From Peribacillus frigoritolerans (GTDB taxonomy: Bacteria; Bacillota; Bacilli; Bacillales; DSM-1321): 64,000 nt of DNA. Below, one piece after another: positions 53,650 through 62,898 of the stretch. The notes beneath the pieces were generated by a model. That model searched no databases, was not told the origin of the DNA, and was given only the letters and a program-made list of their open reading frames with translations. The stretch is taken from positions 550,001 through 614,000 of the forward strand of contig NZ_KV440950.1 in NCBI RefSeq assembly GCF_001636405.1. The letters are read 5' to 3'. A program made the position numbers and the translations under genes. Position 1 is the first letter of the stretch, and every line of letters starts with the position of its first letter.

Positions 53650-54576
53650 GTGAGTGTCCTGTTTCTGATCGTATTGAATGTGATTGTACCGGTTTTTTTC
53701 CTTATAGGGGCGGGGGCCATTCTGCATCGTAAATTCAAGTTGGATATGAATACGCTGTCTAAATTGAATCACTTCCTGCTCATGCCCGCCATTAGCTTTG
53801 TCAATATCTATCAAAGCAAATTGGGCGGGGGGATGATCGTCCAGATATTCAGCTTCCTTGCTCTTCAAGCAGCAAGCCTCATCATCGTGAGTACAGTGGT
53901 AGCGAAACTAGCCAGGTTTGATCAAAGTCTTTCGGCCACATTTAAAAATAGTGTAGTCCTGAATAACTCGGCCAATTTCGGGTTACCTGTCAGTCAGATG
54001 GTGTTTAATGGAAACCCCCTTGGCCTGTCGATCCAAGTCATCGTGATCATTTTTCAAAACCTGTTGACCTATACCTATGGATTGATGAATTCCGTTTCCG
54101 TCCATACAAAAAGTGCAAAGGGCGCCATTCGCGAGTTCTTGAAGAACCCCGTCATTTATGCTTTATTGCTTGGTTTAATATTACATTCAGTTTCTTTCGA
54201 AATCCCTCTGTTCTTATGGACCCCGATTGATAATATCGCGAGTGCCTTCATAGCCATTGCATTGATTACATTAGGGGCACAGAGTGCCTATTTGAAAATA
54301 ACGCATTTTCCGCTTCCGCTTATCCTTAGCTTGGCGGGGCGTTTAATACTCTCCCCATCCATCGCCTTCCTGATCATCCTCATGCTGGGCTTGGAAGGGA
54401 CTGTCGCCCAAGGGTTGTTTATCGCAAGCTCATTTCCCACGTCAAGAAACAGCGCATTATTCGCTTTGGAATATGACAACCATCCGGATTATGCGGCACA
54501 GGCGGTTTTGATGTCGACGTTATTCAGCAGCATAACGGTAACGATGGTCGTGTATCTATCAAAAATACTATTCTAG
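53650..54576 (+). CDS. AEC-family permease (auxin efflux carrier/malonate transporter type)
   Basis: A 308-residue membrane protein with about ten helices in two similar halves, resembling Bacillus AEC transporters. The conserved NSANFGLPVSQMVFNG near 110 and the C-terminal ASSFPTSRNSALFALEYD near 255 mark the paired discontinuous-helix regions. GTG at 53650 is chosen because GGAGAGGA lies 7 bases upstream; a TTG at 53623 lacks such a site. Probably an organic-acid or amino-acid-derived anion carrier regulated by the LysR protein upstream; substrate not deducible. Confidence 0.88.
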   Translation: MSVLFLIVLNVIVPVFFLIGAGAILHRKFKLDMNTLSKLNHFLLMPAISFVNIYQSKLGGGMIVQIFSFLALQAASLIIVSTVVAKLARFDQSLSATFKNSVVLNNSANFGLPVSQMVFNGNPLGLSIQVIVIIFQNLLTYTYGLMNSVSVHTKSAKGAIREFLKNPVIYALLLGLILHSVSFEIPLFLWTPIDNIASAFIAIALITLGAQSAYLKITHFPLPLILSLAGRLILSPSIAFLIILMLGLEGTVAQGLFIASSFPTSRNSALFALEYDNHPDYAAQAVLMSTLFSSITVTMVVYLSKILF

Positions 54577-54589
54577 CAGGGCTGCTCTT

Positions 54590-54700
54590 TAAAATCGAAC
54601 CGCGCTTTCCGCGGGCAGTCCGCCCTCGGCGTTCTTTACGCATGCGGGGTCTCCCTTGGACACGCTTTTCCTGCAGGAGTCCCAATCAGTTTCATTTAGA
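54590..54700 (-). repeat. Dispersed Bacillaceae intergenic repeat, copy C
   Basis: On the minus strand: GGGACTCCTGCAGGAAAAGCG, GGGAGACCCCGCATGCGTAA, GCCGAGGGCGGACTGCCCGCGG and AAAGCGCGGTTCGA. Same family as 7535-7660 and 9161-9285, in the opposite orientation. It lies between the AEC gene and its terminator; the 54577-54881 gap has no other gene. Confidence 0.8.
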
Positions 54701-54725
54701 TAGAACCCCTTTTGCCTGCAAACTG

Positions 54726-54752
54726 GGACTGCTCTGAAGGAGCAGTCCTTTC
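54726..54752 (+). terminator. Terminator behind the AEC permease gene
   Basis: GGACTGCTC-tgaag-GAGCAGTCC followed by TTTCC and a later TTTT. Confidence 0.65.
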
Positions 54753-54824
54753 CCCTTTTCCTGTGATAAAACTTTATGAACAATATGAAGGTTTTGGAAT
54801 TTATGCATTTTAGTTGGGCAATCA

Positions 54825-54851
54825 TTGAAAGCGAAGATATTTTTGTAGAAT
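54825..54851 (+). promoter_or_regulatory. Candidate promoter of tctCBA
   Basis: TTGAAA (54825-54830), 15-base spacer, TAGAAT (54846-54851). The short spacing suggests it needs activation, which fits the neighbouring two-component system. Confidence 0.4.
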
Positions 54852-54853
54852 TA

Positions 54854-54867
54854 AGAAAACGCTTTCA
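54854..54867 (+). promoter_or_regulatory. CcpA cre site before tctC
   Basis: AGAAAACGCTTTCA matches TGWAANCGNTNWCA at 13 of 14 positions. It follows the candidate -10 and precedes the GGGGGA ribosome-binding site, a position for promoter blocking or road-block. Confidence 0.8.
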
Positions 54868-54881
54868 AAAGGGGGATTACT

Positions 54882-55904
54882 ATGTTTTCTCGTAAAAAGA
54901 TTTCAGCGGTACTATTGGCAGGTTCGTTAGCTTTAAGTTTAGGTGCATGCAGCAGTTCGGGGACATCAGGAGAAAAGAAAGAAGAAACAGGCTATCCGAA
55001 AAAAGCGATAACGGTCGTTGCTCCTTCGGGTGCAGGCGGGGGATGGGATTTAACGGCTCGTTCATTTACAAAGGTCTTGGGTGAGACGAAATTGGTGAAC
55101 CAGCCATTGACCGTCGAAAACAAACCTGGCGGCGGGGGCGCTGTCTTCATGGCGGACTATGCAACACAGCAAGCGGATAATAATGACATGCTGTTCGTTA
55201 ATTCACCGCCTGTCATCATCAATAACCTTAAAAAAGAAGGCAACAGTCCTTATGGATATAAAAATACGACACCTTTGGCGCAGCTGACAAAGGATTATGG
55301 GGCGATAGTGGTAAAGGCGGATTCTGAATTCAAGGATTTGAAATCCGTGCTGGAAGCGGTGAAGAAAGATCCTCGTAAGCTGACCTTTGCAGGGGGATCT
55401 GCACCGGGATCCATGGATCATTTGATTTCCATTCTTCCAGCCTATGAATATGGCTTGAATCCAACCGAACTTAAATACGTTTCTTACGACGGTGGCGGGG
55501 AAGCGATTACGGCATTGCTTGGCGGAAATGCGGATGTGATCGGAACGGATGCATCCAGTGTCAGGGAATTTTTAAAAGCAGGAAAGATTAGAGTGTTGGC
55601 TGTAACCTCGAATGAACGTTTAGGTGGGGATCTTATAGACATACCGACGGCAAAGGAACAAGGGGTCGATGCTGAATTCACGATTTGGAGAGGCGTTTTT
55701 GGACCTCAGAATATGTCTGGTGAAGCGAAAACCTTTTGGGACGGAACCATTGAGAAGCTAGTTGAAACTTCTGAATGGAAAAAGGAAGTGGAAGTGCAGG
55801 GATGGGAACAAGAATATAAAAATAGTGAAGAATTCAGCAAGTTTTTAGTAGAACAGGAGAAACAGGTGCAGCAATTATTGAAAGCTTTAGGCATGGAAAA
55901 ATAA
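54882..55904 (+). CDS. tctC: Tripartite tricarboxylate transporter substrate-binding lipoprotein
   Basis: A 340-residue lipoprotein of the TctC/Bug family: signal with lipobox LGAC (Cys24), a short linker, then the two-lobed binding domain opening ITVVAPSGAGGGWDLTAR (about 46). The glycine-rich ENKPGGGGAVFMADY (about 79) and the FAGGSAPGSMDHL segment (about 171) are typical ligand-contacting loops. GGGGGATTACT precedes the ATG. First gene of tctCBA, under a cre site. Likely ligands are citrate or related tri/dicarboxylates. Confidence 0.93.
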   Translation: MFSRKKISAVLLAGSLALSLGACSSSGTSGEKKEETGYPKKAITVVAPSGAGGGWDLTARSFTKVLGETKLVNQPLTVENKPGGGGAVFMADYATQQADNNDMLFVNSPPVIINNLKKEGNSPYGYKNTTPLAQLTKDYGAIVVKADSEFKDLKSVLEAVKKDPRKLTFAGGSAPGSMDHLISILPAYEYGLNPTELKYVSYDGGGEAITALLGGNADVIGTDASSVREFLKAGKIRVLAVTSNERLGGDLIDIPTAKEQGVDAEFTIWRGVFGPQNMSGEAKTFWDGTIEKLVETSEWKKEVEVQGWEQEYKNSEEFSKFLVEQEKQVQQLLKALGMEK

Positions 55905-55960
55905 TCGGGAAGAAGGGGGTGCTTCACCTTCTTCTTATTTTCTGAAATGGGGGGATTGTG

Positions 55961-56416
55961 ATGGATGTTAAATTTGATCGCTTCGCTTCTGCAGCCTTTC
56001 TGGCTGTCGGGGTGCTGTTTATGATAGGAAGCAGGAAACTGGCCAGTTCTTCATATGGAAGTTCGGTAGGACCGGACATTTTCCCTTTTGTATTGGGGCT
56101 CGTTCTTTCTCTTTTAAGTATTCGCCTGTTCTATGAGGCATTTCGGGGTAAGGGGCAGGAATCACGTAAAGAAAAGCTGCAATATAAACCATTTATCATC
56201 ATTCTGCTCTCCACCTTGATTTATATTTTGACGTTGGAAACGATAGGATATGTCATTACGACCTTTCTGTTTTTGTTAGTTTGCTTTCAAACGATGGAAC
56301 GGAATAAGTGGGTGACATCGCTCATCATTTCCGCAGGTTTTTCCGGAATCATCTATTATTTATTCGTGAATGTGTTAAAGGGAACACTTCCGGGTTGGCC
56401 AATCTGGTTTTCATAA
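55961..56416 (+). CDS. tctB: Tripartite tricarboxylate transporter small membrane subunit
   Basis: A 151-residue TctB with four predicted helices (about 8-24, 38-56, 78-95 and 103-140). The conserved SSYGSSVGPDIFPFVLG lies near 28-44. ATG at 55961 has GGGGGGAT upstream; the GTG one codon earlier is too close. It pairs with TctA to form the sodium-coupled permease fed by TctC. Confidence 0.9.
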   Translation: MDVKFDRFASAAFLAVGVLFMIGSRKLASSSYGSSVGPDIFPFVLGLVLSLLSIRLFYEAFRGKGQESRKEKLQYKPFIIILLSTLIYILTLETIGYVITTFLFLLVCFQTMERNKWVTSLIISAGFSGIIYYLFVNVLKGTLPGWPIWFS

Positions 56417-56434
56417 AAGGAAGGGGGATGTGAA

Positions 56435-57961
56435 GTGGGCACTTTTGATTATTTAATGCACGGATTTGAAACGGCACTAACTTGGTATAACATACTATTT
56501 GCATTTGTCGGGGTATTGATCGGTACGGCGGTCGGCGTTTTGCCGGGGATCGGGCCGATGAGCGGTGTGGCTCTTTTAATTCCGGTAACCGCTTCGATTA
56601 CAGGTGGACTTCCTCCAGAGCAAGCGGCAACAAGCGCCATCATTTTACTTGCAGGTGTTTATTATGGAGCGATGTATGGTGGATCGACAACTTCAATCCT
56701 ATTGAATACACCTGGCGAATCTTCTTCTGTCGTCACCACATTGGATGGCTATCAAATGGCCAAGAAGGGAAGAGCAGGGAGTGCTTTATCCATTTCGGCG
56801 ATCGGTTCCTTCGTAGGAGGGATCGTCACCCTTATCGCCATGATTGCCTTGGCTCAGCCATTATCGACGATTGCCATTAAATTCGGTCCTGCGGAGTATT
56901 TTTCACTCATGCTTCTAGGGTTGGCGGCAGTCAGCGGCCTTGCGGGAAAATCCGTAACCAAGGCACTGATCATGACGGTTTGCGGTTTGTTGATCGGGAC
57001 GATAGGCATTGATAATGTTTCCGGGATCGCCCGTTTTACCTTCGACATTCCTTGGCTGTATCAAGGGGTCGAATTCCTGACGATCGCTGTTGGTCTATTC
57101 GCCCTTGGGGAAGTATTCAAGACAATCTTGGAAAAGGACGAAGATGATGGGGAAATTGCAAAGATCAATAATTTGCTTCCTTCCAAAGAAGAATTCAAGG
57201 AATCTGCGGGGCCGATCGCGAGGGGATCGCTCTTAGGTTTCTTTGTAGGAATCCTGCCGGGGGCAGGGGCCACTCTTGCTTCCTTCTTCTCATACCTTAT
57301 GGAAAAACGGATTTCAAAAAAACCTGGGAGATTCGGTACAGGGGCGATCGCTGGTGTGGCTGGCCCTGAAACGGCCAATAATGCGGCTTCTGGCGGAGCG
57401 ATGATACCATTATTGACGCTGGGAATTCCGGGTTCCGGTACAACGGCGATTTTAATGGGTGCGCTCATGATGTACAATGTTCAGCCAGGTCCATTATTAT
57501 TCGAGGACCATCCCCAGGTGGCTTGGGGACTTATCGCCAGTATGTTCATCGGAAATCTCATGCTCCTCATCCTTAATCTCCCGCTCGTTAAGGTTTTTGC
57601 GAAAATCATTGAAACGCCAAAGAAATATTTGATTCCGATCATTATCGCGATTTCCATTTTTGGTGTTTATGCGGTACAAGTATCGACTTATGATTTATTG
57701 CTATTACTAGGGTGCGGGGTCTTGGGCTACTTCTTAAGTAAAAATGATTATCCAATCGCCCCGTTGGTATTAGGCCTGGTTTTAGGGCCGATGATAGAAA
57801 ACAATATGCGCAGGGCACTGACGATATCCGATGGGGATTACAGTTTGTTTTTCACTCGGCCGCTTTCGCTGTCCTTCCTGATCGTAACGGCATTATGGCT
57901 GCTCATTCCGGTTTTACTTAAGAAGAGAGGGAAGGATGTTGTCATCAATATTGAAGGTTAA
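56435..57961 (+). CDS. tctA: Tripartite tricarboxylate transporter large permease subunit
   Basis: A 508-residue TctA with about 12 helices and the family glycine-rich segments GVLPGIGPMSGVALL (about 26), YYGAMYGGSTTSILLNTPGE (about 75) and GILPGAGATLASFFSY (about 270). The start is GTG at 56435 with GGAAGGGGGA upstream. A terminator follows, separating tctCBA from the two-component genes. Confidence 0.95.
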   Translation: MGTFDYLMHGFETALTWYNILFAFVGVLIGTAVGVLPGIGPMSGVALLIPVTASITGGLPPEQAATSAIILLAGVYYGAMYGGSTTSILLNTPGESSSVVTTLDGYQMAKKGRAGSALSISAIGSFVGGIVTLIAMIALAQPLSTIAIKFGPAEYFSLMLLGLAAVSGLAGKSVTKALIMTVCGLLIGTIGIDNVSGIARFTFDIPWLYQGVEFLTIAVGLFALGEVFKTILEKDEDDGEIAKINNLLPSKEEFKESAGPIARGSLLGFFVGILPGAGATLASFFSYLMEKRISKKPGRFGTGAIAGVAGPETANNAASGGAMIPLLTLGIPGSGTTAILMGALMMYNVQPGPLLFEDHPQVAWGLIASMFIGNLMLLILNLPLVKVFAKIIETPKKYLIPIIIAISIFGVYAVQVSTYDLLLLLGCGVLGYFLSKNDYPIAPLVLGLVLGPMIENNMRRALTISDGDYSLFFTRPLSLSFLIVTALWLLIPVLLKKRGKDVVINIEG

Positions 57962-57984
57962 TCGGTATTTTCTGAATGTTGTGA

Positions 57985-58017
57985 AATAACCCCTTTTTTA
58001 AAGGGGTTATTTTTTAT
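57985..58017 (+). terminator. Terminator of tctCBA
   Basis: AATAACCCCTTT and AAAGGGGTTATT arms followed by TTTTTAT. Confidence 0.9.
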
Positions 58018-58040
58018 ATGATGTAAGTAGAGGTGATTGA

Positions 58041-59633
58041 ATGCGTTTACATACCAAGTTGATGCTGGGCATCTGTACGTTAATCATCTTAATGGGTGGA
58101 ATCTTTGAAGTTATTTTCATAAATATCCTGGAAAATAACCTGAAGCAGGAAACAGGGGAAAAAGCATTGTCGGTTGCCCAGACCATTTCTTTGCTGCCTG
58201 AAATTAAACAAGCTTTTCGAACGGATCATCCTTCTGTAATCATCCAGCCCATCGCGGAAAGAATTCGCAGGCAGATCGATGCGGAATTCATAGTGATAGG
58301 AGATGAAAATGAAACACGGCTGTCCCATCCAAATCCCGACCTGATCGGAAAGAAAATGGTTGGGGGAGATAACGCCGAGGTTTGGGATGGGAAATCCATC
58401 ATCACGGAGTCCACTGGCACATTGGGACCTTCCATAAGGGGGAAATCCCCGATAATCGCCAATGAAAAGGTCATTGGTGTCGTCTCCGTTGGCTACCTAC
58501 AGGATGATATTGAAAAAGAAGTGTCCAGTATACAAAGAAAGATCGTCTTGATCATCTCTTTTATATTAATCGGCGGTTTGTTGGTGGCCTTTTTCATTTC
58601 ATTCAATATCAAAAAGGCGATATTGGGTCTGGAGCCGAAAGAGATCGCCTGGATGTTTCAAGAGAAGCACGCCATTTTGGAATCCATTCATGAAGGCATC
58701 ATTGCCATTGATGTTCATGGGAAAATCACGATCGTCAATGAAACGGCGCATAAAATCCTTCATATTCCTAAAGACGTCATGCTTCGCGGAAGAAAAATCG
58801 AAGAAGTCATAACGCATACACATTTGCTTGATGTAGTCAGCACGGCACGGGCCGAATATGACCAGGAATTCATGATTGACGGTGAAGTTTTTTTGGCAAG
58901 CCGGATTCCCATTTTGAATGGACAGGGGGAAATCATCGGTGCCGTTGCCAGTTTGAGAAATAAATCGGAGCTATCCAATCTCCTGCAAGAACTGTCACAT
59001 GTAAAGGCGTATGCAGAGGGGCTGAGGGCCCAGACACATGAATATTCCAATCGGCTTTATACACTGCTGGGCTTGATTCAACTCGGTTCATATAAAGAAG
59101 CAATGGATTTCATATCGAAGGAAGTCGATGTCACCCAGAGCTTCCTTCACTTTCTGATGAAGGAAGTGCCCGATCCGATCATTGCGGGATTCATCTTAGG
59201 GAAGTTAAGTTTAGCCAGCGAGCTGAAAATTGATTTTACCATCGATAGAGAAAGCAGTTTTAAAGATATTCCGTCCGAAATAGATCGGGATTTATTAGTG
59301 ACGATCATTGGCAATCTCATCAATAATGCCTTCGAAGCTGTACGGGAAAACGAAAGGGAGGAAAAAAGGGTATCGTTGTTCGTCACGGACTTGGGTAAAG
59401 AGTTGATCATAGAGGTTGAAGATAATGGAAAAGGGATGAGCTCAGAGGTTACGGAACTGATTTTCCGGAACGGTTTTTCGACGAAAAGCCATCAAACCAA
59501 TTCGGGTATAGGTTTGAGCCTTGTTCAGGAAGCAATTGATGGTTTAGGGGGATATATCACTTTTTCGACGAAAGAAGGGGAATATACGATCTTTACCGTA
59601 GCCATACCAAAAAACAGAGGGGGGATGAAATGA
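58041..59633 (+). CDS. CitS/CitA-family sensor histidine kinase
   Basis: A 530-residue sensor: membrane helix (about 8-28), an extracytoplasmic PDC/sCACHE ligand domain (about 35-165, including SHPNPDLIGKKMVGGD), a second helix (about 170-190), a PAS domain (about 205-310), and a kinase domain. The phospho-acceptor His333 is in AQTHEYSNRLYTLLGLIQ; the ATPase N-box NNAFEAV and G-boxes DNGKGM and GIGLSLVQ are present. This is the architecture of CitA/DcuS/CitS citrate and C4-dicarboxylate sensors. Lying behind tctCBA, it probably senses a tricarboxylate. The end overlaps the regulator gene. Confidence 0.93.
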   Translation: MRLHTKLMLGICTLIILMGGIFEVIFINILENNLKQETGEKALSVAQTISLLPEIKQAFRTDHPSVIIQPIAERIRRQIDAEFIVIGDENETRLSHPNPDLIGKKMVGGDNAEVWDGKSIITESTGTLGPSIRGKSPIIANEKVIGVVSVGYLQDDIEKEVSSIQRKIVLIISFILIGGLLVAFFISFNIKKAILGLEPKEIAWMFQEKHAILESIHEGIIAIDVHGKITIVNETAHKILHIPKDVMLRGRKIEEVITHTHLLDVVSTARAEYDQEFMIDGEVFLASRIPILNGQGEIIGAVASLRNKSELSNLLQELSHVKAYAEGLRAQTHEYSNRLYTLLGLIQLGSYKEAMDFISKEVDVTQSFLHFLMKEVPDPIIAGFILGKLSLASELKIDFTIDRESSFKDIPSEIDRDLLVTIIGNLINNAFEAVRENEREEKRVSLFVTDLGKELIIEVEDNGKGMSSEVTELIFRNGFSTKSHQTNSGIGLSLVQEAIDGLGGYITFSTKEGEYTIFTVAIPKNRGGMK

Positions 59634-60337
59634 TGGCCCATCGCGCTATAGAAGTTCTGATCGTCGAAGATGACCTGCGGATTGCCGAGATACAAAAGCT
59701 ATTCATCGAAAAGCTTGAGGGGTTTCAAACGATCGGGATCGCATCAAGCTATGACGAGGCTAAAAGCTTCATTGAAATCATGCAGCCGGATCTACTGCTG
59801 CTCGATATGTATTTTCCGGATATGAATGGGCTCGATATCCTGAAAGAAATCAAGCAGCAAAGCAAACAAATGGATGTCATCATGATAACGGCGGCTAAAG
59901 AAATCGAAAAAGTCCAGGAAGCTATCAAGATCGGCATATTTGATTATATAATCAAGCCTGTGGCATTTGAACGTTTCAAGCAGTCTTTACGCCGGTATCA
60001 AGAGTATCACATTAAACTGTCTGAATTGGAAAAGGGCAATTTTCCCGTAACGCAGCAACAGGTGGACAAGCTTTTGCGAAAGGAAATGAAAGAAAAAGAG
60101 AGGGAACGAACTTCACTGCCAAAAGGAATCGATCGGATGACTTTGGAGAAGGTGATGGTTGTGTTGGGGAAATCCTCCCCGGGGTTAACTGCAGAAATAG
60201 TGGCGAAGGAAATCGGGGTGAGCAGGACAACGGCAAGGCGGTATCTGGAGCACTTGATGTCAGAGGAAAAGATTGATGCCGATTTAACATATGGCACGGT
60301 AGGACGACCTGAACGGGTCTATGCCATCAAGATATAA
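59630..60337 (+). CDS. CitT/CitB-family response regulator
   Basis: A 235-residue regulator with an N-terminal receiver (acidic pair Asp14-Asp15, phospho-acceptor Asp59 in LLLLDMYFPD, Lys in IIKPVAF) and a C-terminal winged helix (GLTAEIVAKEIGVSRTTARR, about 188-207). ATG at 59630 overlaps the kinase stop (ATGA); an ATG at 59633 is better spaced from GAGGGGGGA. The partner is the kinase upstream and the likely target is tctCBA, by analogy to B. subtilis CitST-citM; no direct binding site is recognised. Confidence 0.93.
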   Translation: MMAHRAIEVLIVEDDLRIAEIQKLFIEKLEGFQTIGIASSYDEAKSFIEIMQPDLLLLDMYFPDMNGLDILKEIKQQSKQMDVIMITAAKEIEKVQEAIKIGIFDYIIKPVAFERFKQSLRRYQEYHIKLSELEKGNFPVTQQQVDKLLRKEMKEKERERTSLPKGIDRMTLEKVMVVLGKSSPGLTAEIVAKEIGVSRTTARRYLEHLMSEEKIDADLTYGTVGRPERVYAIKI

Positions 60338-60339
60338 TG

Positions 60340-60370
60340 GGTTCGCCAAAGGCGGATCTTTTTTTATTTG
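60340..60370 (+). terminator. Terminator of the two-component operon
   Basis: TTCGCC-aaa-GGCGGA with flanking pairs, followed by TCTTTTTTT. Confidence 0.6.
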
Positions 60371-60487
60371 ATCGAATAAATGCAGGCTATTTCTTGGAAT
60401 CGGATTGATGGAAATTCACGTTTTTTGAAGTGTAAAAATGATGAAAGAGGAAAAAATAATGTGAAAAGTGTTGAAGCAGACAAGTAT

Positions 60488-60524
60488 ATGACAAGTGTCA
60501 TGGCAGGGATTTGACGTTTATGAC
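60488..60524 (+). promoter_or_regulatory. Candidate DesR binding region upstream of des
   Basis: A perfect inverted repeat ATGACA-AG-TGTCAT (60488-60501) is followed by a related half TTGACGTTTATGAC (60511-60524). A weak -10 TATACT (60548-60553) without a -35 lies downstream, placing these sites at about -72 to -36. B. subtilis DesR protects a similar interval before des. Confidence 0.65.
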
Positions 60525-60617
60525 TATAGAAAATCGGTTATTAATCCTATACTTAAAGCAGAGATACCGGCGAATTAATACATTCAAACACTCCATATAT
60601 TTTAAGAGGAGGAAAAC

Positions 60618-61670
60618 ATGAGTAACCATAATCAAAAACAATTGAGAAAAGATATTGCCCCTTTTGAAAAATCCAATACTAAATCAAGCGTGAAACAGCT
60701 CATAAATACATTTCCGCCATTTTTCCTGTTATGGTTTTTAGCTTATCAAAGCTTAACCATTTCATACTGGCTGACACTTGCATTGGCCGTTCTTGCTTCT
60801 GGATTCGTAGTCAGGATTTTCATCATTTTCCATGATTGCTGCCATCAATCGTTTTTCAAAAGCAGGAAAGCGAATAGCGTCCTGGGTACAATCAGTGGGA
60901 TCGTTACATTATTTCCGTATGAACAATGGAAGCATAGCCACTCCGTACATCATGCAACAAGCAGTAATTTAAACAAACGCGGTACAGGGGATATTTGGAT
61001 CATGACCGTTGATGAATATATCGCCGCTTCATTCTGGGGGCGTCTTGCTTACCGTTTATATAGAAATCCGATCGTCATGTTTGGATTGGGTCCATTTTAT
61101 CTATTTCTTGTATCGAACCGTCTGAATAAAAAGGGCGCTAAAAAGAAAGAACGGATGAATACGTATTTGACAAATGCTGCAATCGTGGCAATTTATGGTC
61201 TTTTATGCTTGGCTATCGGATGGCAGGCATTCCTTATGATTCAGGTACCGATGCTTTTTGTAACGGGATCACTGGGCATCTGGCTGTTTTATGTACAGCA
61301 TCAGTTCGAAGATTCTTATTTCGAAGAGGAATCTGAATGGGATTACGTGAAGGCTGCCATTGATGGAAGTTCTTATTATAAACTTCCGAAGGCCTTGCAA
61401 TGGGTAACCGGTAATATCGGTTTTCACCATGTGCATCACCTTAGTCCAAGAGTGCCAAACTATAACTTGGAAAAAGTCCATGATTCCACCCTGCCATTGC
61501 AGCAGGCAACGACAATCACCATTGGTTCAAGTTTAAAATCGCTTCGCTTCCGCCTTTATGATGGAGAAAACAAGACGTTTGTAAGTTTTAAAGAGATTAA
61601 GGAACGTCTAAATGAAACAAAATCTAAGGTGGAAATCAATAATAAACGTCCAAGTCTTCAAGAAAAATAA
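60618..61670 (+). CDS. des: Acyl-lipid delta-5 fatty acid desaturase
   Basis: A 350-residue membrane di-iron desaturase that introduces double bonds into membrane phospholipid acyl chains on cold shock. All three histidine boxes are intact: HDCCH (about 74), HSHSVHH (about 110) and HHVHH (about 273). Four or more membrane helices. The N-terminal KQLRKDIAPFEK and overall length match B. subtilis Des. AGAGGAGGAAAAC precedes the ATG. Its regulators desK and desR follow, as in B. subtilis. Confidence 0.97.
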   Translation: MSNHNQKQLRKDIAPFEKSNTKSSVKQLINTFPPFFLLWFLAYQSLTISYWLTLALAVLASGFVVRIFIIFHDCCHQSFFKSRKANSVLGTISGIVTLFPYEQWKHSHSVHHATSSNLNKRGTGDIWIMTVDEYIAASFWGRLAYRLYRNPIVMFGLGPFYLFLVSNRLNKKGAKKKERMNTYLTNAAIVAIYGLLCLAIGWQAFLMIQVPMLFVTGSLGIWLFYVQHQFEDSYFEEESEWDYVKAAIDGSSYYKLPKALQWVTGNIGFHHVHHLSPRVPNYNLEKVHDSTLPLQQATTITIGSSLKSLRFRLYDGENKTFVSFKEIKERLNETKSKVEINNKRPSLQEK

Positions 61671-61676
61671 ATAGTT

Positions 61677-61725
61677 CATCAAAAAACCATTCGATTTCCA
61701 TTGGATGGTTTTTTGATGAAACTCC
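61677..61725 (+). terminator. Strong hairpin between des and desK
   Basis: CATCAAAAAACCAT and ATGGTTTTTTGATG, 14-bp perfect arms with an AT-rich T-run inside the 3' arm. Likely reduces read-through from des into desKR. Confidence 0.8.
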
Positions 61726-61764
61726 TTAGTATATACTAGGGTAAAAAGAAATAGAGGCGGCGCC

Positions 61765-62886
61765 ATGCAAAGTTGGTATCATATCTTTCCGAAAAACACA
61801 GGGCTGAGCCCTTATGTCTGGATCATTTTTTGTATCCTTCCTTTTTATTTCATCTTCAAATCCTCTTCGATGTTGGAGATAGTCTTTGGAATCGTCATGA
61901 TCATTTTGTTTTTCATATCATATGGTCTCTCATTCGTTTCGAAGGGATGGCCCGTATACGTATGGACGGCGATACAAATAATCATTTCCATATCGATGAC
62001 CATATTTTTCAGCTATATTTACTTTTCACTCTTTTTGGCATTCTTTATTGGGAATGTTCAAAATAAGGTTGGATTTTTCGTATTATATTCAATCCAGCTA
62101 TTGGCTACCATTGTGTCTGTCAATATTGGCTTCATCATGAAAGACCCTACCTTCTTTTCGCAATTTCCCTTTATGCTCATTTGTGTGGTAGGCGTGATCC
62201 TTCTCCCTTTCAACACGTATAATCGGAACAAACGGGGTATGCTGGAAGAACAATTGGAGGATGCCCATAAACGAATATCAGAGCTTGGAAAAATGGAAGA
62301 ACGTCAGCGGATTGCCCGTGACCTACATGATACACTTGGACAAAAGCTGTCTTTGATTGGCTTGAAAAGTGACCTTGCAGGGAAATTGATCGATTTGAAT
62401 CCGGAGACGGCCAAGAAGGAAATCAAGGATATCCGGCAAACGGCGAGGACGGCACTCAAGGAAGTACGTGAAATGGTGTCGGAAATGCGTGGGGCGAAGC
62501 TAAGCGATGAAATCATCCGGGTCAAGCAAATATTGAAAGCGGCAGAGATAGAATTCAATTTGGAAGGCACCGCGGAATTGCGGGATACCCCATTGCTGGT
62601 TGAAACGGTTTTGAGCATGTGCCTGAAGGAAGCTGTGACCAATATCGTCAAGCATAGCGGTGCCGACTGCTGTAATATCGTCATCGAAGAATTACAAACA
62701 GGAGTGACGATCAAAGTACAGGATAATGGAGTGGGACTTTCACATCGAGCAGAGTATATTAAAGGAAATGGACTTCAAGGAATGAAAGAAAGGCTCGAAT
62801 TCGTTAATGGCAGCCTGGATATTAAATCAACAGATGGAACGACACTGTATATAAGGGTTCCGAATGCTATAAAAAATAATGGATAG
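61765..62886 (+). CDS. desK: Membrane-fluidity sensor histidine kinase DesK
   Basis: A 373-residue thermosensor with about five N-terminal membrane helices (10-150), a coiled-coil/DHp segment and an HPK7-type kinase. The phospho-acceptor is His188 in RIARDLHDTLGQKLSLIG, the same position as in B. subtilis DesK. ATP-site motifs EAVTNIVKHS and DNGVGL are present. It phosphorylates DesR when the membrane becomes too ordered. GAGGCGG precedes the ATG. Confidence 0.96.
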   Translation: MQSWYHIFPKNTGLSPYVWIIFCILPFYFIFKSSSMLEIVFGIVMIILFFISYGLSFVSKGWPVYVWTAIQIIISISMTIFFSYIYFSLFLAFFIGNVQNKVGFFVLYSIQLLATIVSVNIGFIMKDPTFFSQFPFMLICVVGVILLPFNTYNRNKRGMLEEQLEDAHKRISELGKMEERQRIARDLHDTLGQKLSLIGLKSDLAGKLIDLNPETAKKEIKDIRQTARTALKEVREMVSEMRGAKLSDEIIRVKQILKAAEIEFNLEGTAELRDTPLLVETVLSMCLKEAVTNIVKHSGADCCNIVIEELQTGVTIKVQDNGVGLSHRAEYIKGNGLQGMKERLEFVNGSLDIKSTDGTTLYIRVPNAIKNNG

Positions 62887-62898
62887 GTGGGATTAACC

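Noticed and set aside
54589..54825. Leftward 78-residue open frame
   Set aside because: It is repeat copy C plus the AEC terminator, with no protein-like signal.
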